Assembly: GCF_003710825.1 (NCBI RefSeq) | Contig: NZ_RHHQ01000008.1 | Coordinates: 124,001 to 188,000 of the forward strand | Direction of reading: 5' to 3' | From: Brevibacillus fluminis | Lineage (GTDB): Bacteria; Bacillota; Bacilli; Brevibacillales; Brevibacillaceae | Length of the DNA: 64,000 nt | Shown: positions 17,434-25,637 of the stretch, piece after piece | Layout of the letters: every line of letters starts with the position of its first letter | Position numbering within the stretch: position 1 is the stretch's first letter | The notes under the pieces: generated by a model | The model's database searches: none | Told to the model about the DNA's origin: nothing | The model's input: the letters and a program-made list of their open reading frames with translations, nothing else | Made by a program: the position numbers and the translations under genes

Positions 17434-18477
17434 TTAGCCGCGAACGCCTGCCGCTGCTACTTCCTTGCTTGGGTTTTTCATATCCGACACGTGGCGAACG
17501 AGGTCAACTACACGGCAGGAATAGCCCCACTCATTGTCGTACCACGCAATTACTTTCACTTGCTTGTCACCCATTACCATTGTTGAAAGCCCATCGATGA
17601 TAGAGGAATGATCGTTTCCGTTGAAATCGCTGGAAACGAGCGGCTCTTCCGTGAATTCGATATAGCCTTTCATTTCCCCTTCAGCCGCTTCGCGCAGAAC
17701 GCGGTTTACTTCCTCAGCCGTTACGCTCTTTTGCACGTTGACCACCAGGTCGACTACGGAAACGTTAGGAGTTGGCACACGCAGCGAGAATCCGTTCAGA
17801 CGACCGTTCAGCTCTGGCAGCACTTTGCCTACCGCGCGAGCTGCACCTGTTGTCGTTGGAATGATCGATTGGCCGCAAGCGCGTGCACGGCGCAGGTCTT
17901 TGTGTGGGTTGTCGATGTTCACTTGGTCATTGGTGTAGGAGTGGATCGTTGTCATCATGCCATACTCGATGCCGAATGCTTTGTGCAGCACATCTGCTAC
18001 AGGAGCCAGACAGTTGGTTGTGCAGGATGCATTCGAAACGATGTGATGGTTTTCATGGTCGTATTTGTCGTGGTTTACACCCATTACGATCGTGATGTCT
18101 TCTTCTTTTGCTGGAGCGGTGATCACGACTTTTTTCGCGCCCGCCTGCAGGTGCTTGGTTGCACCTTCACGATCTTTGAATTTGCCAGTCGCTTCAACCA
18201 CGATCTCAACGCCGAGGTCGCCCCAAGGCAGGTTCAGCGGATTGCGGTCCGACAAGACGACAGTCGGTTTGCCATCAACAATGATTTGGTTTCCATTCAC
18301 TTCTACTTTATTGTTCATCCGTCCATGGATGGTGTCATGCTTGAGCAGATGTGCTAAAGTTTCAGGGGGATAGCTGGCATTAATGGCGACGATTTCAATG
18401 TTAGGGTCCTGTATCGCTCTGCGAAATACCATACGTCCGATTCGTCCGAAACCATTGATTCCAATTTTGATAGTCAT
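17434..18477 (-). CDS. gapB: Glyceraldehyde-3-phosphate dehydrogenase, GapB (gluconeogenic) type
   Basis: Interconverts glyceraldehyde-3-phosphate and 1,3-bisphosphoglycerate. 347 residues. Rossmann motif INGFGRIGR, catalytic Cys152 in SNASCTTNCLAPV and the phosphate-binding region IIPTTTGAARAVGKVLPEL. At the adenosine-ribose position glycolytic NAD enzymes have Asp; here the sequence is INASYPPETLAHL with Ala34 instead, as in B. subtilis GapB, which favours NADP and works in gluconeogenesis. Location near coaE and nrdR also matches gapB rather than the gapA-pgk operon. A consensus sigma-A promoter lies upstream. AGGAAGGGG precedes the ATG. Confidence 0.92.
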   Translation of the reverse strand: MTIKIGINGFGRIGRMVFRRAIQDPNIEIVAINASYPPETLAHLLKHDTIHGRMNNKVEVNGNQIIVDGKPTVVLSDRNPLNLPWGDLGVEIVVEATGKFKDREGATKHLQAGAKKVVITAPAKEEDITIVMGVNHDKYDHENHHIVSNASCTTNCLAPVADVLHKAFGIEYGMMTTIHSYTNDQVNIDNPHKDLRRARACGQSIIPTTTGAARAVGKVLPELNGRLNGFSLRVPTPNVSVVDLVVNVQKSVTAEEVNRVLREAAEGEMKGYIEFTEEPLVSSDFNGNDHSSIIDGLSTMVMGDKQVKVIAWYDNEWGYSCRVVDLVRHVSDMKNPSKEVAAAGVRG

Positions 18478-18528
18478 TATAATAAATCCCCTTCCTGGAG
18501 TATAGGTTATCCTTATTCCGTTATCTCT

Positions 18529-18556
18529 ATTATAATAAGTATGTCACAATTATCAA
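18529..18556 (-). promoter_or_regulatory. Sigma-A promoter of gapB
   Basis: On the minus strand -35 TTGATA (18551-18556), 16-bp spacer, -10 TATAAT (18529-18534), about 50 bp upstream of the start codon. Confidence 0.7.
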
Positions 18557-18633
18557 TGTGTTTTACTGAAAAATAAATATTTGGACTTTTTCATCGAGAA
18601 AAACAAGGCCAACGTTGCGGTTGGACAAGATAC

Positions 18634-18688
18634 AAAAAACGCCTTTCCCACGTGGAAAAGACGCATTCCGTACCTTATTCAAGGCGTT
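18634..18688 (-). terminator. Terminator of the transglycosylase-coaE-mutM-polA unit, overlapping the last gene
   Basis: Minus-strand AACGCCTT (18688-18681, within the final codons of the transglycosylase gene) pairs with AAGGCGTT (18645-18638), with a nested CCACGTGG hairpin in the loop and a six-T run after it. The TAA stop at 18675 lies inside the loop. Confidence 0.75.
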
Positions 18689-19238
18689 CGTTATATACCT
18701 GATTGTAACGCTGCTGATAATAAAGCACGCGCTGCACGTAATGACGCGTCTCGCCATACGGGATGTTCTCCAGCGAATCCGGTGAACCGTTCCACATCTT
18801 TTGGCTCATCCAATTGTTCACCTTGCTCGGCCCCGCATTGTAGGCGGCGATCGCCGGAACGAGCTCGCCTTCGAATTTGGTTAACAAATAGGACAAATAC
18901 CAGGCTCCCACCTGGATGTTGGCCTCCGGCTTTTCCAGATCGGCCACCGTCAGCTCCTTGAATCCGCCCTGTTTGATCACCCAATCAGCGGTGTCAGGCA
19001 TCAGCTGCATAAGCCCAAGCGCGCCTTTTCGCGAAACGCGACCTTCCTCGAAATTGCTTTCCGTGCGGATGATCGCGACGATCAGCCGCGGGTCGACCGT
19101 ATAGCGTTCGGCTGCCTGAAGAATTTCTTGATGATATTTCACTGGGTACATCCATTTCCAGACCATCGGCGAATTGATGACCATAAACACGACCATCAGC
19201 ACAGCCAACAATACCCAGATCACTTTTTTCCGCCGCAT
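18675..19238 (-). CDS. Membrane-anchored lytic transglycosylase (SLT domain)
   Basis: Cleaves peptidoglycan glycan strands on the outer face of the membrane. 187 residues: a basic start and one membrane segment (VIWVLLAVLMVVFMVI), then an SLT/Slt70-type lysozyme fold. The catalytic Glu lies in IIRTESNF, followed by GALGLMQLMPDTA, NIQVGAWYLSYLL and PAIAAYNAGPSKVNNW, all diagnostic. The ATG overlaps the coaE stop codon by one base (TAATG), so translation is coupled. It is the last gene of the polA-mutM-coaE transcript. Confidence 0.92.
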   Translation of the reverse strand: MRRKKVIWVLLAVLMVVFMVINSPMVWKWMYPVKYHQEILQAAERYTVDPRLIVAIIRTESNFEEGRVSRKGALGLMQLMPDTADWVIKQGGFKELTVADLEKPEANIQVGAWYLSYLLTKFEGELVPAIAAYNAGPSKVNNWMSQKMWNGSPDSLENIPYGETRHYVQRVLYYQQRYNQVYNERLE

Positions 19239-19837
19239 TATGACAACTCCGCTTGCAGTTTTGCCAATAAAGCGTCAACTTGTCGTTCCGTTTCCTCGCG
19301 TGTGCCATGATTGTCAATGATATAGTCTGCCTTGGCTTTCTTCTCATCGATCGCCATCTGCGCCTCCAGCCTGCGGTTGGCTTGAACCTCATCCAGCTCA
19401 TCCCGCTCCATCAGACGCGCCCGTTGGACCGCTTGGTCGACGTACACGACCATGACCTTATCGACCATATGCGTCAATTTGCTTTCATACAAGAGGGGGA
19501 TATCCATGAACACAATCGCTTTACCGGAGCTTTCCGCTGATTCCGCTTGTTCACGCATTTCACGGCGAATTTCCGGATGGATAATTCCATTCAGCACCTG
19601 ACGCTCCGACTGATTGGCAAAAATGATTTCCGCAAGCTTTTTGCGATCAAGCTGGCCGTCCGGCTTTAACACCTCACAGCCGAAATGAGCAGCAATGGCC
19701 TGGTACGCCGGCATGCCCGGTTCGACTACTTCTCGCGCAATCTGGTCGGCGTCAACGACTGTGTACCCACGCTGCCTCAGCATGGCAGTCACAGTGCTTT
19801 TTCCGGTGGCAATGCCCCCGGTAAGCCCTACTATCAT
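19238..19837 (-). CDS. coaE: Dephospho-CoA kinase
   Basis: Last step of coenzyme A synthesis: phosphorylates the 3'-OH of dephospho-CoA. 199 residues from ATG 19837, with GGAGG 8 bp upstream; the longer upstream frame would run into mutM. P-loop GLTGGIATGKSTV at the N-terminus, then VVDADQIAREVVEPG, the HPEIRREM segment and the lid region QAVQRARLMERD. Placed between mutM and the transglycosylase gene as in other Bacillales. Confidence 0.95.
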   Translation of the reverse strand: MIVGLTGGIATGKSTVTAMLRQRGYTVVDADQIAREVVEPGMPAYQAIAAHFGCEVLKPDGQLDRKKLAEIIFANQSERQVLNGIIHPEIRREMREQAESAESSGKAIVFMDIPLLYESKLTHMVDKVMVVYVDQAVQRARLMERDELDEVQANRRLEAQMAIDEKKAKADYIIDNHGTREETERQVDALLAKLQAELS

Positions 19838-19853
19838 GGTTTTCGCCTCCTTG

Positions 19854-20681
19854 TTATTCCTTCTGGCACCGAGGACAGATGTGGGTCCCGCGCCCGCCCA
19901 CCACGAAGCGGATGATCGGCGTAGAACAAACCTCACACGGTTCTCCTTTGCGCCCGTACACTTTCAGCGACTGCTGGAACATCCCCATCTCGCCCTGGCC
20001 GTTTACATACGACTTGATGGAGCTGCCCCCTTGATCGACCGCTTCCTGCAAAGTCGCCACGATGGCATCATGCAATTGCGCGACCTGCTTGGATGTCAGC
20101 TTGCCCGCTGGCCGTTCCGGGTGTATGCTTGCCCGAAATAACGCCTCGTCCACATAAATATTCCCCAAGCCGACAAGAAATTCTTGGTTTAGCAGAAGCG
20201 GTTTGATTTTTGTCGTTCTCGCTTTCAGCATTTTTTTCAACTGGGCGGGTGTGAAGCCCTCGTCAAGCGGTTCTGGCCCCAGCTTGCCCAGCGGCTCTTC
20301 CGTCATTGCCACATCGGCCGGCAAAAGGTCCATCGTCCCAAACTGGCGCACATCGCGGTAACGCAGCTCGGTTTTGTCGGTGAATCGAAAAACGACATGC
20401 GTATGCTTTTCTACCTCATCGCCGGGCTGGTATAGACCATAACGTCCTTCCATCCGCAAATGAGAAATCAAAATATCGTGATCAAGCACAAACAAGATGA
20501 ATTTGGCGCGTCGTTCAATGCGGTGGATGGTTTGTCCGGCCAATTGCGCGCAAAAATGCTGGACATCGTCCGGCCTGCGAATAATTCGAGGCAAATGGAC
20601 GATGACTTGGTCAATTGTCTTGCCGACCACAAGCTTGCGAAGCGTACGGACAACCGTTTCCACCTCTGGCAATTCAGGCAT
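19854..20681 (-). CDS. mutM: Formamidopyrimidine-DNA glycosylase MutM/Fpg
   Basis: Base-excision repair glycosylase/AP-lyase for 8-oxoguanine and formamidopyrimidines, 275 residues. The N-terminal PELPEVETVVRTL supplies the catalytic Pro and Glu. The lysine of RRAKFILF, the helix-two-turn-helix region GNIYVDEALFRASIHPE and the C-terminal zinc finger (CEVCSTPI...CPRC) are intact. It follows polA by 34 bp and precedes coaE by 16 bp, forming a repair operon. Confidence 0.97.
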   Translation of the reverse strand: MPELPEVETVVRTLRKLVVGKTIDQVIVHLPRIIRRPDDVQHFCAQLAGQTIHRIERRAKFILFVLDHDILISHLRMEGRYGLYQPGDEVEKHTHVVFRFTDKTELRYRDVRQFGTMDLLPADVAMTEEPLGKLGPEPLDEGFTPAQLKKMLKARTTKIKPLLLNQEFLVGLGNIYVDEALFRASIHPERPAGKLTSKQVAQLHDAIVATLQEAVDQGGSSIKSYVNGQGEMGMFQQSLKVYGRKGEPCEVCSTPIIRFVVGGRGTHICPRCQKE

Positions 20682-20715
20682 GTGTCAAGTTCCTCCCGTT
20701 GCGTATCAAGCGCAT

Positions 20716-23373
20716 TTACTTCGCTTCGTACCAGGTGCGACCGTCATTTACATCCGCTTGCAGCGGAACGTCGAGCTTGATCGCAGCGGCCATGACTTCC
20801 GGCACGATTTTGCGCATCGTTTCCAGCTCGTTTTCCGGTACCTCGAAAACAAGCTCATCGTGCACTTGCAAAAGCATGCGGCTGTGCAAGCCTTCTGCCT
20901 GCAGTCGTTCCTGCATGCGGATCATCGCGAGCTTGATGATGTCTGCGGCCGTTCCTTGAATCGGCGTATTCATAGCGGTACGCTCGGCGAACGAACGCAG
21001 GTTGAAATTGCTGCTTGTAATGTCAGGCAGATAGCGGCGGCGATGCAACAAGGTCGTCACATAACCGTCCTGCTTGGCCTGCTTGACGATGTCATCCATA
21101 TATTTTCTTACCCCAGCGAATACGGCAAAATAACGCTCAATGAAATCTGCCGCTTCCTTTCGGGTAATGTTCAGATTTTGCGATAAGCCGTAATCGCTGA
21201 TGCCGTAAACGATCCCGAAGTTCACCGCTTTCGCCTGACGGCGCATCAGCGAAGTCACTTCATTCTCCGCCACACCGAATACATCCATTGCGGTCCGGGT
21301 ATGGATGTCCATCCCCTTTTGGAACGCATCGATCAAGTTGGCGTCTTGGGAAATGTGGGCAAGTACCCGCAGCTCGATCTGCGAATAGTCCGCTGCCAGC
21401 ATATACCAGCCCGATTCGGAAGGGACGAAGGCTTCCCGGATCTTGCGGCCTTCCTCCAAACGGATCGGGATGTTTTGCAGGTTCGGCTCCGTGCTGCTTA
21501 AACGGCCGGTCGCGGTCGACGCCTGATTGAACAGCGTGTGCACCTTGCCCGTTCTCGGATGGATTTCTTTGAGCAGCCCTTCGATATACGTCGATCGCAG
21601 CTTGCCTAGCTGGCGGAAATGCAGGATCATCTCGATGATCGGATGATACGGCGCCAGCTTCTCCAGCACATCGGCACTGGTCGACGGTCCTGTTTTCGTC
21701 TTTTTCCAGACCGGCAAGCCGAGCTTGTCAAACAGCACTTCACCGAGCTGCTTCGGCGAGTTGATATTGAAACTTCCGCCAGCCTGCTCATGGATTTGGG
21801 TTGTCAGCTGTTCCAGATGCTTGTCCAGCTCGACCCCCATCGCTTCCAAACGGCTTCCATCGACTTTGACACCGGTATGCTCCATCTGGGCGAGCACAAG
21901 GCTGAGCGGGCCTTCAAGCGTAAACAGCAGCTCCTCCAATTGGTGCGCCTCGATCTCGCGCTTCACAGCCGGAATGCTTTGCCAAAGCGCTGCTGCTTTG
22001 CGGGCAACATGCTCTCCCAGCTTTTCTGCGGAAGGTAGAGCGCGTTTTGCCCCTTTTCCATAAATCTCTTCGTCTGATGCTACACGCAGCTCACTGTAAA
22101 GTGCGGACACATCAGAAAGCGTCGGGTTGCTCTCTGCCGCATTGAGTAAATAGGAAGCGAGGTATACATCCAGCGTAACGCCGCGTAGTTCAAGACCGTG
22201 CCACGCCAATGCAACCGTATCCTTTTTGCCGTCGAAGACGATTTTTTCCATGCTCGCATCGCCGAGCCAAGCGGAAAAAGCTTCCCACCCAGTGGCGACA
22301 TCGACTGGGACAAATAGCGCCTTCTCTGCAGATGCCAATCCGAATCCTAGCACCGGCGCCCGGTGATAGTTTTCACCGTCAAGCTCTACGGTGAAGCTCA
22401 TCGGCGAGCCGAGCAAATGAGCGAACTGGTCGCGGTTTTCGAGCGTGACGACCTCATGCGTAAAGCTTGGTGCCTGCTCTCCGCTTATTTCTTCCGCCGC
22501 TTCATCCTCTGCGGAAACCTTCACTTTCGGAATCAGCGATTTGAATTCCAGCTTTTTAAAAAAATCAACCAAGACCTTGCCATTATAGCCAGCATAGGTC
22601 GTTTTTTCCGTTTCGATTTCAATTGGCGCCTCGCGGAAAATCGTCGCCAGCGTCTTGCTCATTTTGGCTTGCTCTACATTGTTGCGCAGGTTTTCCTGCA
22701 GCTTTTTGCCGGAGACCGCATCGATGTTTTCCAGGACGCTTTCAACCGAACCGTATTCGTGCAAGAGCTTCATTGCGGTTTTTTCGCCGACGCCAGGCAC
22801 GCCTGGAATATTATCCGACGTATCGCCCATCAAGCCTTTCAAATCGATGATCTGCAGTGGCGCAAGTCCGTACTTTTCTTGGATCGCCGCAACATCGTAC
22901 ATTTCTAGCTCGCTCACGCCTTTGCGGGTCAATGCAACGGAGATATGCTGCGAGACTAGCTGGAGCATGTCCTTGTCTCCCGTAATGACCGTCGTGGCAA
23001 GACCGCTCGCATCGGCTTGGCGCGTCAGCGTGCCGATGATGTCGTCGGCTTCATAGCCAGTCAATTCTGTCCAGTGGATCGAAAACGCGTCCAGAAGCTC
23101 GCGCAGCACAGGGAACTGCTCGGACAGCTCAGGTGGGGTTTTGGCCCGCCCTGCTTTATATTCAGTGAATTCGCTATGGCGAAAAACGACTTTACCCGCA
23201 TCAAATGCAACGAGCAGATGGGTCGGCTTCATTTCTTCCAACACTTTCAGAAGCATCGTTGTAAAGCCAAGCACAGCATTGGTGTGCAACCCGCTGGATG
23301 TGGATAACGGCGGCAACGCATAAAACGCGCGGTTCGCGATACTGTTTCCGTCAATCAGCACTAAATGGCCCAT
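20716..23373 (-). CDS. polA: DNA polymerase I
   Basis: Repair and Okazaki-fragment polymerase, 885 residues from ATG 23373 (GAGGAG 8 bp upstream). Order: 5'-3' exonuclease (LVLIDGNSIANRAFYALPPL, GYEADDIIGTL, GDKDMLQLV, LKGLMGDTSDNIPGVPGVGEKTA); a degenerate 3'-5' exonuclease region (about 310-470) in which the first acidic motif reads VELDGENYHRAPVLG, so proofreading is probably lost as in other Bacillus PolI; then the polymerase domain with ADYSQIELRVLAHIS, RRQAKAVNFGIVYGIS and LQVHDELVFE. The upstream extension of the frame is not used because it crosses the promoter region of the divergent transporter. Confidence 0.96.
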   Translation of the reverse strand: MGHLVLIDGNSIANRAFYALPPLSTSSGLHTNAVLGFTTMLLKVLEEMKPTHLLVAFDAGKVVFRHSEFTEYKAGRAKTPPELSEQFPVLRELLDAFSIHWTELTGYEADDIIGTLTRQADASGLATTVITGDKDMLQLVSQHISVALTRKGVSELEMYDVAAIQEKYGLAPLQIIDLKGLMGDTSDNIPGVPGVGEKTAMKLLHEYGSVESVLENIDAVSGKKLQENLRNNVEQAKMSKTLATIFREAPIEIETEKTTYAGYNGKVLVDFFKKLEFKSLIPKVKVSAEDEAAEEISGEQAPSFTHEVVTLENRDQFAHLLGSPMSFTVELDGENYHRAPVLGFGLASAEKALFVPVDVATGWEAFSAWLGDASMEKIVFDGKKDTVALAWHGLELRGVTLDVYLASYLLNAAESNPTLSDVSALYSELRVASDEEIYGKGAKRALPSAEKLGEHVARKAAALWQSIPAVKREIEAHQLEELLFTLEGPLSLVLAQMEHTGVKVDGSRLEAMGVELDKHLEQLTTQIHEQAGGSFNINSPKQLGEVLFDKLGLPVWKKTKTGPSTSADVLEKLAPYHPIIEMILHFRQLGKLRSTYIEGLLKEIHPRTGKVHTLFNQASTATGRLSSTEPNLQNIPIRLEEGRKIREAFVPSESGWYMLAADYSQIELRVLAHISQDANLIDAFQKGMDIHTRTAMDVFGVAENEVTSLMRRQAKAVNFGIVYGISDYGLSQNLNITRKEAADFIERYFAVFAGVRKYMDDIVKQAKQDGYVTTLLHRRRYLPDITSSNFNLRSFAERTAMNTPIQGTAADIIKLAMIRMQERLQAEGLHSRMLLQVHDELVFEVPENELETMRKIVPEVMAAAIKLDVPLQADVNDGRTWYEAK

Positions 23374-23479
23374 CCGTTCGACTCCTCTCAAATCCTTATC
23401 ACGTATACCTTTCATCATACCATAGGGCAAAGAAATCAGGCAAAAGATGCATGGAATTTGTTCCAGCGCGACAAAACGA

Positions 23480-23508
23480 TTGTCGGAAAAAGGGACAAGC
23501 AGTAGAAT
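23480..23508 (+). promoter_or_regulatory. Putative sigma-A promoter of the EamA transporter gene
   Basis: -35 TTGTCG (23480-23485), 17-bp spacer, -10 TAGAAT (23503-23508). Transcription would begin near 23515. Confidence 0.5.
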
Positions 23509-23517
23509 AGGGGTTAT

Positions 23518-23547
23518 GACCTCGCGAAGGTGAGTGCCTTCGGGGTC
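23518..23547 (+). other. 5'-leader hairpin of the EamA transporter mRNA
   Basis: GACC-TCG-CGAAGG, loop TGAGTG, CCTTCG-G-GGTC: a 6-bp inner and 4-bp outer stem starting right at the predicted 5' end. No T run follows, so it is not a terminator; it may stabilise or regulate the mRNA. It matches no riboswitch that I recognise. Confidence 0.35.
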
Positions 23548-23588
23548 GCTTATGTTTGATGCGTAGAAAAGAAGGAGTTCCACACCCC

Positions 23589-24527
23589 ATGCAAACGCAA
23601 CAAAAGCCTGCATTTTCGCCATATTTGGCACTGTTGATCGGTGTGATCGCCGTTTCCACCTCAGCGATTTTTGTCAAGCTGTCGAGCGCACCGGCTCCCA
23701 TAACGGCAACATACCGGCTTGCGTTTTCCGTGCTTTTGACCATTCCGATGTTGTTCTGGTCGAAAGGAATCTTTCGTGAAATTTTACGGATGAATCGAAA
23801 ACAATGGCTGCTTAGCTTTCTTTCCGGTGCTTTTTTGGCCAGCCACTTTCTGCTCTGGTTCGAATCGCTCAATTATACATCTGTCGCCAGTTCAACCGTA
23901 TTGGTGACGTTGCAGCCGATTTTCGCCTTTATTGGCGGTTATTTCTTTTTCGGCGAGCGAATTAGCAAGCTTGGCCTTTGCGGTGGATTCCTTGCCATCG
24001 CTGGTAGTTTTGTCATCGGGTGGGGAGATTTTCGAGTCGGCGGTATGGCGTTTTTCGGAGATGTGCTGGCATTGCTCGGTGCACTCACCGTGACCGTTTA
24101 CTGGTTGATCGGTCAATATGTACGCCAAGGACTCTCGCTGACCGCCTATACGCTTGTCGTCTATTCCGCAAGCACGATCTTTTTATTTGCCTACGATGCA
24201 TCGCTCGGGATCAAACTGACTGGATACCCGAACTCTGACTGGCTTTGGTTTTTCTGTCTCGCTCTCATTCCAACGCTCCTCGGCCACTCCATTTTCAATT
24301 GGGTAATCAAATGGTTAAATACTTCAACAATTTCCATGGGAATACTAGGTGAGCCAGTGGGCACATCCATTTTGGCCTATTTCATTTTGGGCGAAACCAT
24401 CACCGTTCCGCAATGGGTTGGCGGCGCCATCATCTTGTTTGGAATCTTTCTGTTCGTGCAAACTAATAAAATGACTAAAGGAGCGACCGCGAATGAACCA
24501 ACCAACGAATCGCAAAAGCCTGCGTGA
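23589..24527 (+). CDS. DMT-family (EamA) transporter
   Basis: Inner-membrane drug/metabolite exporter with ten predicted helices in two EamA repeats, 312 residues. Starts MQTQQKPAF at ATG 23589 with AAGGAG 11 bp upstream; an in-frame TTG at 23556 has no ribosome site. Typical segments are GVIAVSTSAIFVKLSSAPAP, the YTSVASSTVLVTLQPIFAFIGGYFFFGERIS motif (shown in pieces by the repeat structure) and SMGILGEPVGTSILAYFILGE. Substrate unknown; related proteins export amino acids or metabolites. A small membrane-protein gene overlaps its 3' end. Confidence 0.88.
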   Translation: MQTQQKPAFSPYLALLIGVIAVSTSAIFVKLSSAPAPITATYRLAFSVLLTIPMLFWSKGIFREILRMNRKQWLLSFLSGAFLASHFLLWFESLNYTSVASSTVLVTLQPIFAFIGGYFFFGERISKLGLCGGFLAIAGSFVIGWGDFRVGGMAFFGDVLALLGALTVTVYWLIGQYVRQGLSLTAYTLVVYSASTIFLFAYDASLGIKLTGYPNSDWLWFFCLALIPTLLGHSIFNWVIKWLNTSTISMGILGEPVGTSILAYFILGETITVPQWVGGAIILFGIFLFVQTNKMTKGATANEPTNESQKPA

Positions 24528-24627
24528 ATATATAGCCGGCCTCTCTATCTGGGGCAAAATTTTTTGGGTGATCGTGCTCGGCTATATCGTCGGCAGAATC
24601 GTACTGTGGGTCAGACATCTGCTATAA
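24493..24627 (+). CDS. Small single-span membrane protein (44 aa) overlapping the transporter gene
   Basis: ATG 24493 has AAAGGAG with 9-bp spacing and reads MNQPTNRKSLREYIAGL..., then a hydrophobic helix (IFWVIVLGYIVGRIVLWV) ending RHLL. It overlaps the end of the EamA gene by 35 bp in another frame and ends 10 bp before the shared terminator. The ideal ribosome site and membrane-helix composition argue that it is real. I do not recognise the family; it may be an accessory subunit of the exporter. Confidence 0.65.
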   Translation: MNQPTNRKSLREYIAGLSIWGKIFWVIVLGYIVGRIVLWVRHLL

Positions 24628-24637
24628 GCCGCTTACC

Positions 24638-24683
24638 AAAAAACACTCCCTTTCTCGCTATGGAGAAGGAGGAGTGTTTTTTT
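24638..24683. terminator. Bidirectional terminator between the small membrane gene and vanW
   Basis: AAAAACACTCC...GGAGTGTTTTTTT with an inner TTCTC/GAGAA stem. For the minus strand the ascending arm encodes the last VanW residues (NTPPSP) and the TAG stop is in the loop. Confidence 0.85.
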
Positions 24684-25602
24684 CGTTTACTAGATCCTGA
24701 ACATCGACTTCATACAGCTCGGTAAACATACCGGGGACGACGCGCGGGTCATATTCGATTTCGTTAAAGGAATGAATGGTTACGGAAACTTGGCCAAACT
24801 TGGAATACGTGCGGATCAAAATCGGATAGGCATACTTGTTCTGAAACTTGAAATCCGGGCCGTACCAGCTGACTGTCGCATCCCGACCCGGCGGTACATA
24901 AGGGACTTGCCGGCTGTGTGAATATCGCTGCACGATATGTAATCCCGCTCGATCGACAGCATTGAACAAGGTCGAGGAAACTTGGCATATTCCGCCGCCG
25001 ACTCCTTCGGAAATTTCTCCCCGCACAATGACTGGCGCTTCCTTATACCCCTTCTCTTTTGTTCGCATGCCGACCACTTTATTGAACGAGAAAACTTCCC
25101 CGGGAAATACCACGTAGTTATGGAGCGACTTGGCAGAAAGGGCAATATTGTTCACGCGATTTCTGTTATTGGTATTGAAGTAGGTCGTATAGGTACCAAT
25201 TCGCTTCTCCGCTAGCTGCGTCAGCAGCTGTCGATCTACACGCGGCAAAATGAGCTGAACGGGCACATTGATCTTAGCCCCAGCCCCTTCATACATGCCG
25301 TGGTAAAGAGCTTGTTCCAAAGCAAAGCGGTCAAGCTGCCGCCCGTTTCTCTCGGCGACGAGTTTGCCCGCCTCATCTGTCGTCGCATTCTTCGGTTCCT
25401 GATAAACGCGCCGCTCCACTTTCAAGAGAAGCTTCTCCAGCTTGTCCGGATCAATAACAGGCAATCCTGGTGAAACTGGGAGTAGATATGCTTCTTTTTC
25501 TACAACTTCCAGCGATTCTCCCGCCAGTTCCAGAGTTAGCTGCCCCTGCGGGCTTACGGACGAACCTAGCAGGAGAAGGCTGGCAACCCATGTCAGCAAC
25601 AT
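24658..25602 (-). CDS. VanW-family secreted protein
   Basis: 314 residues with an N-terminal signal peptide (LLTWVASLLLLGSSV). A peptidoglycan-binding-like region (about 90-130) is followed by the VanW domain: NRVNNIALSAKSLHNYVVFPGEVFSFN read in pieces, GYKEAPVIVRGEISEGVGGGICQVSSTLFNAV as the signature, then SHSRQVPYVPPGRDATVSW. B. subtilis YoaR is a homologue. The biochemical role is unknown; occurrence in cell-wall contexts suggests envelope function. It starts 35 bp downstream of ppk, as the probable last gene of the phosphate cluster. Confidence 0.85.
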   Translation of the reverse strand: MLLTWVASLLLLGSSVSPQGQLTLELAGESLEVVEKEAYLLPVSPGLPVIDPDKLEKLLLKVERRVYQEPKNATTDEAGKLVAERNGRQLDRFALEQALYHGMYEGAGAKINVPVQLILPRVDRQLLTQLAEKRIGTYTTYFNTNNRNRVNNIALSAKSLHNYVVFPGEVFSFNKVVGMRTKEKGYKEAPVIVRGEISEGVGGGICQVSSTLFNAVDRAGLHIVQRYSHSRQVPYVPPGRDATVSWYGPDFKFQNKYAYPILIRTYSKFGQVSVTIHSFNEIEYDPRVVPGMFTELYEVDVQDLVNEKNTPPSP

Positions 25603-25637
25603 GATTGCTCACCTCCCCTGCATAGTATTAGCGTTCC

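Noticed and set aside
23374..23631. Extension of the polA frame upstream of ATG 23373
   Set aside because: It runs through the divergent promoter and adds unrelated residues before the conserved N-terminus of PolI.
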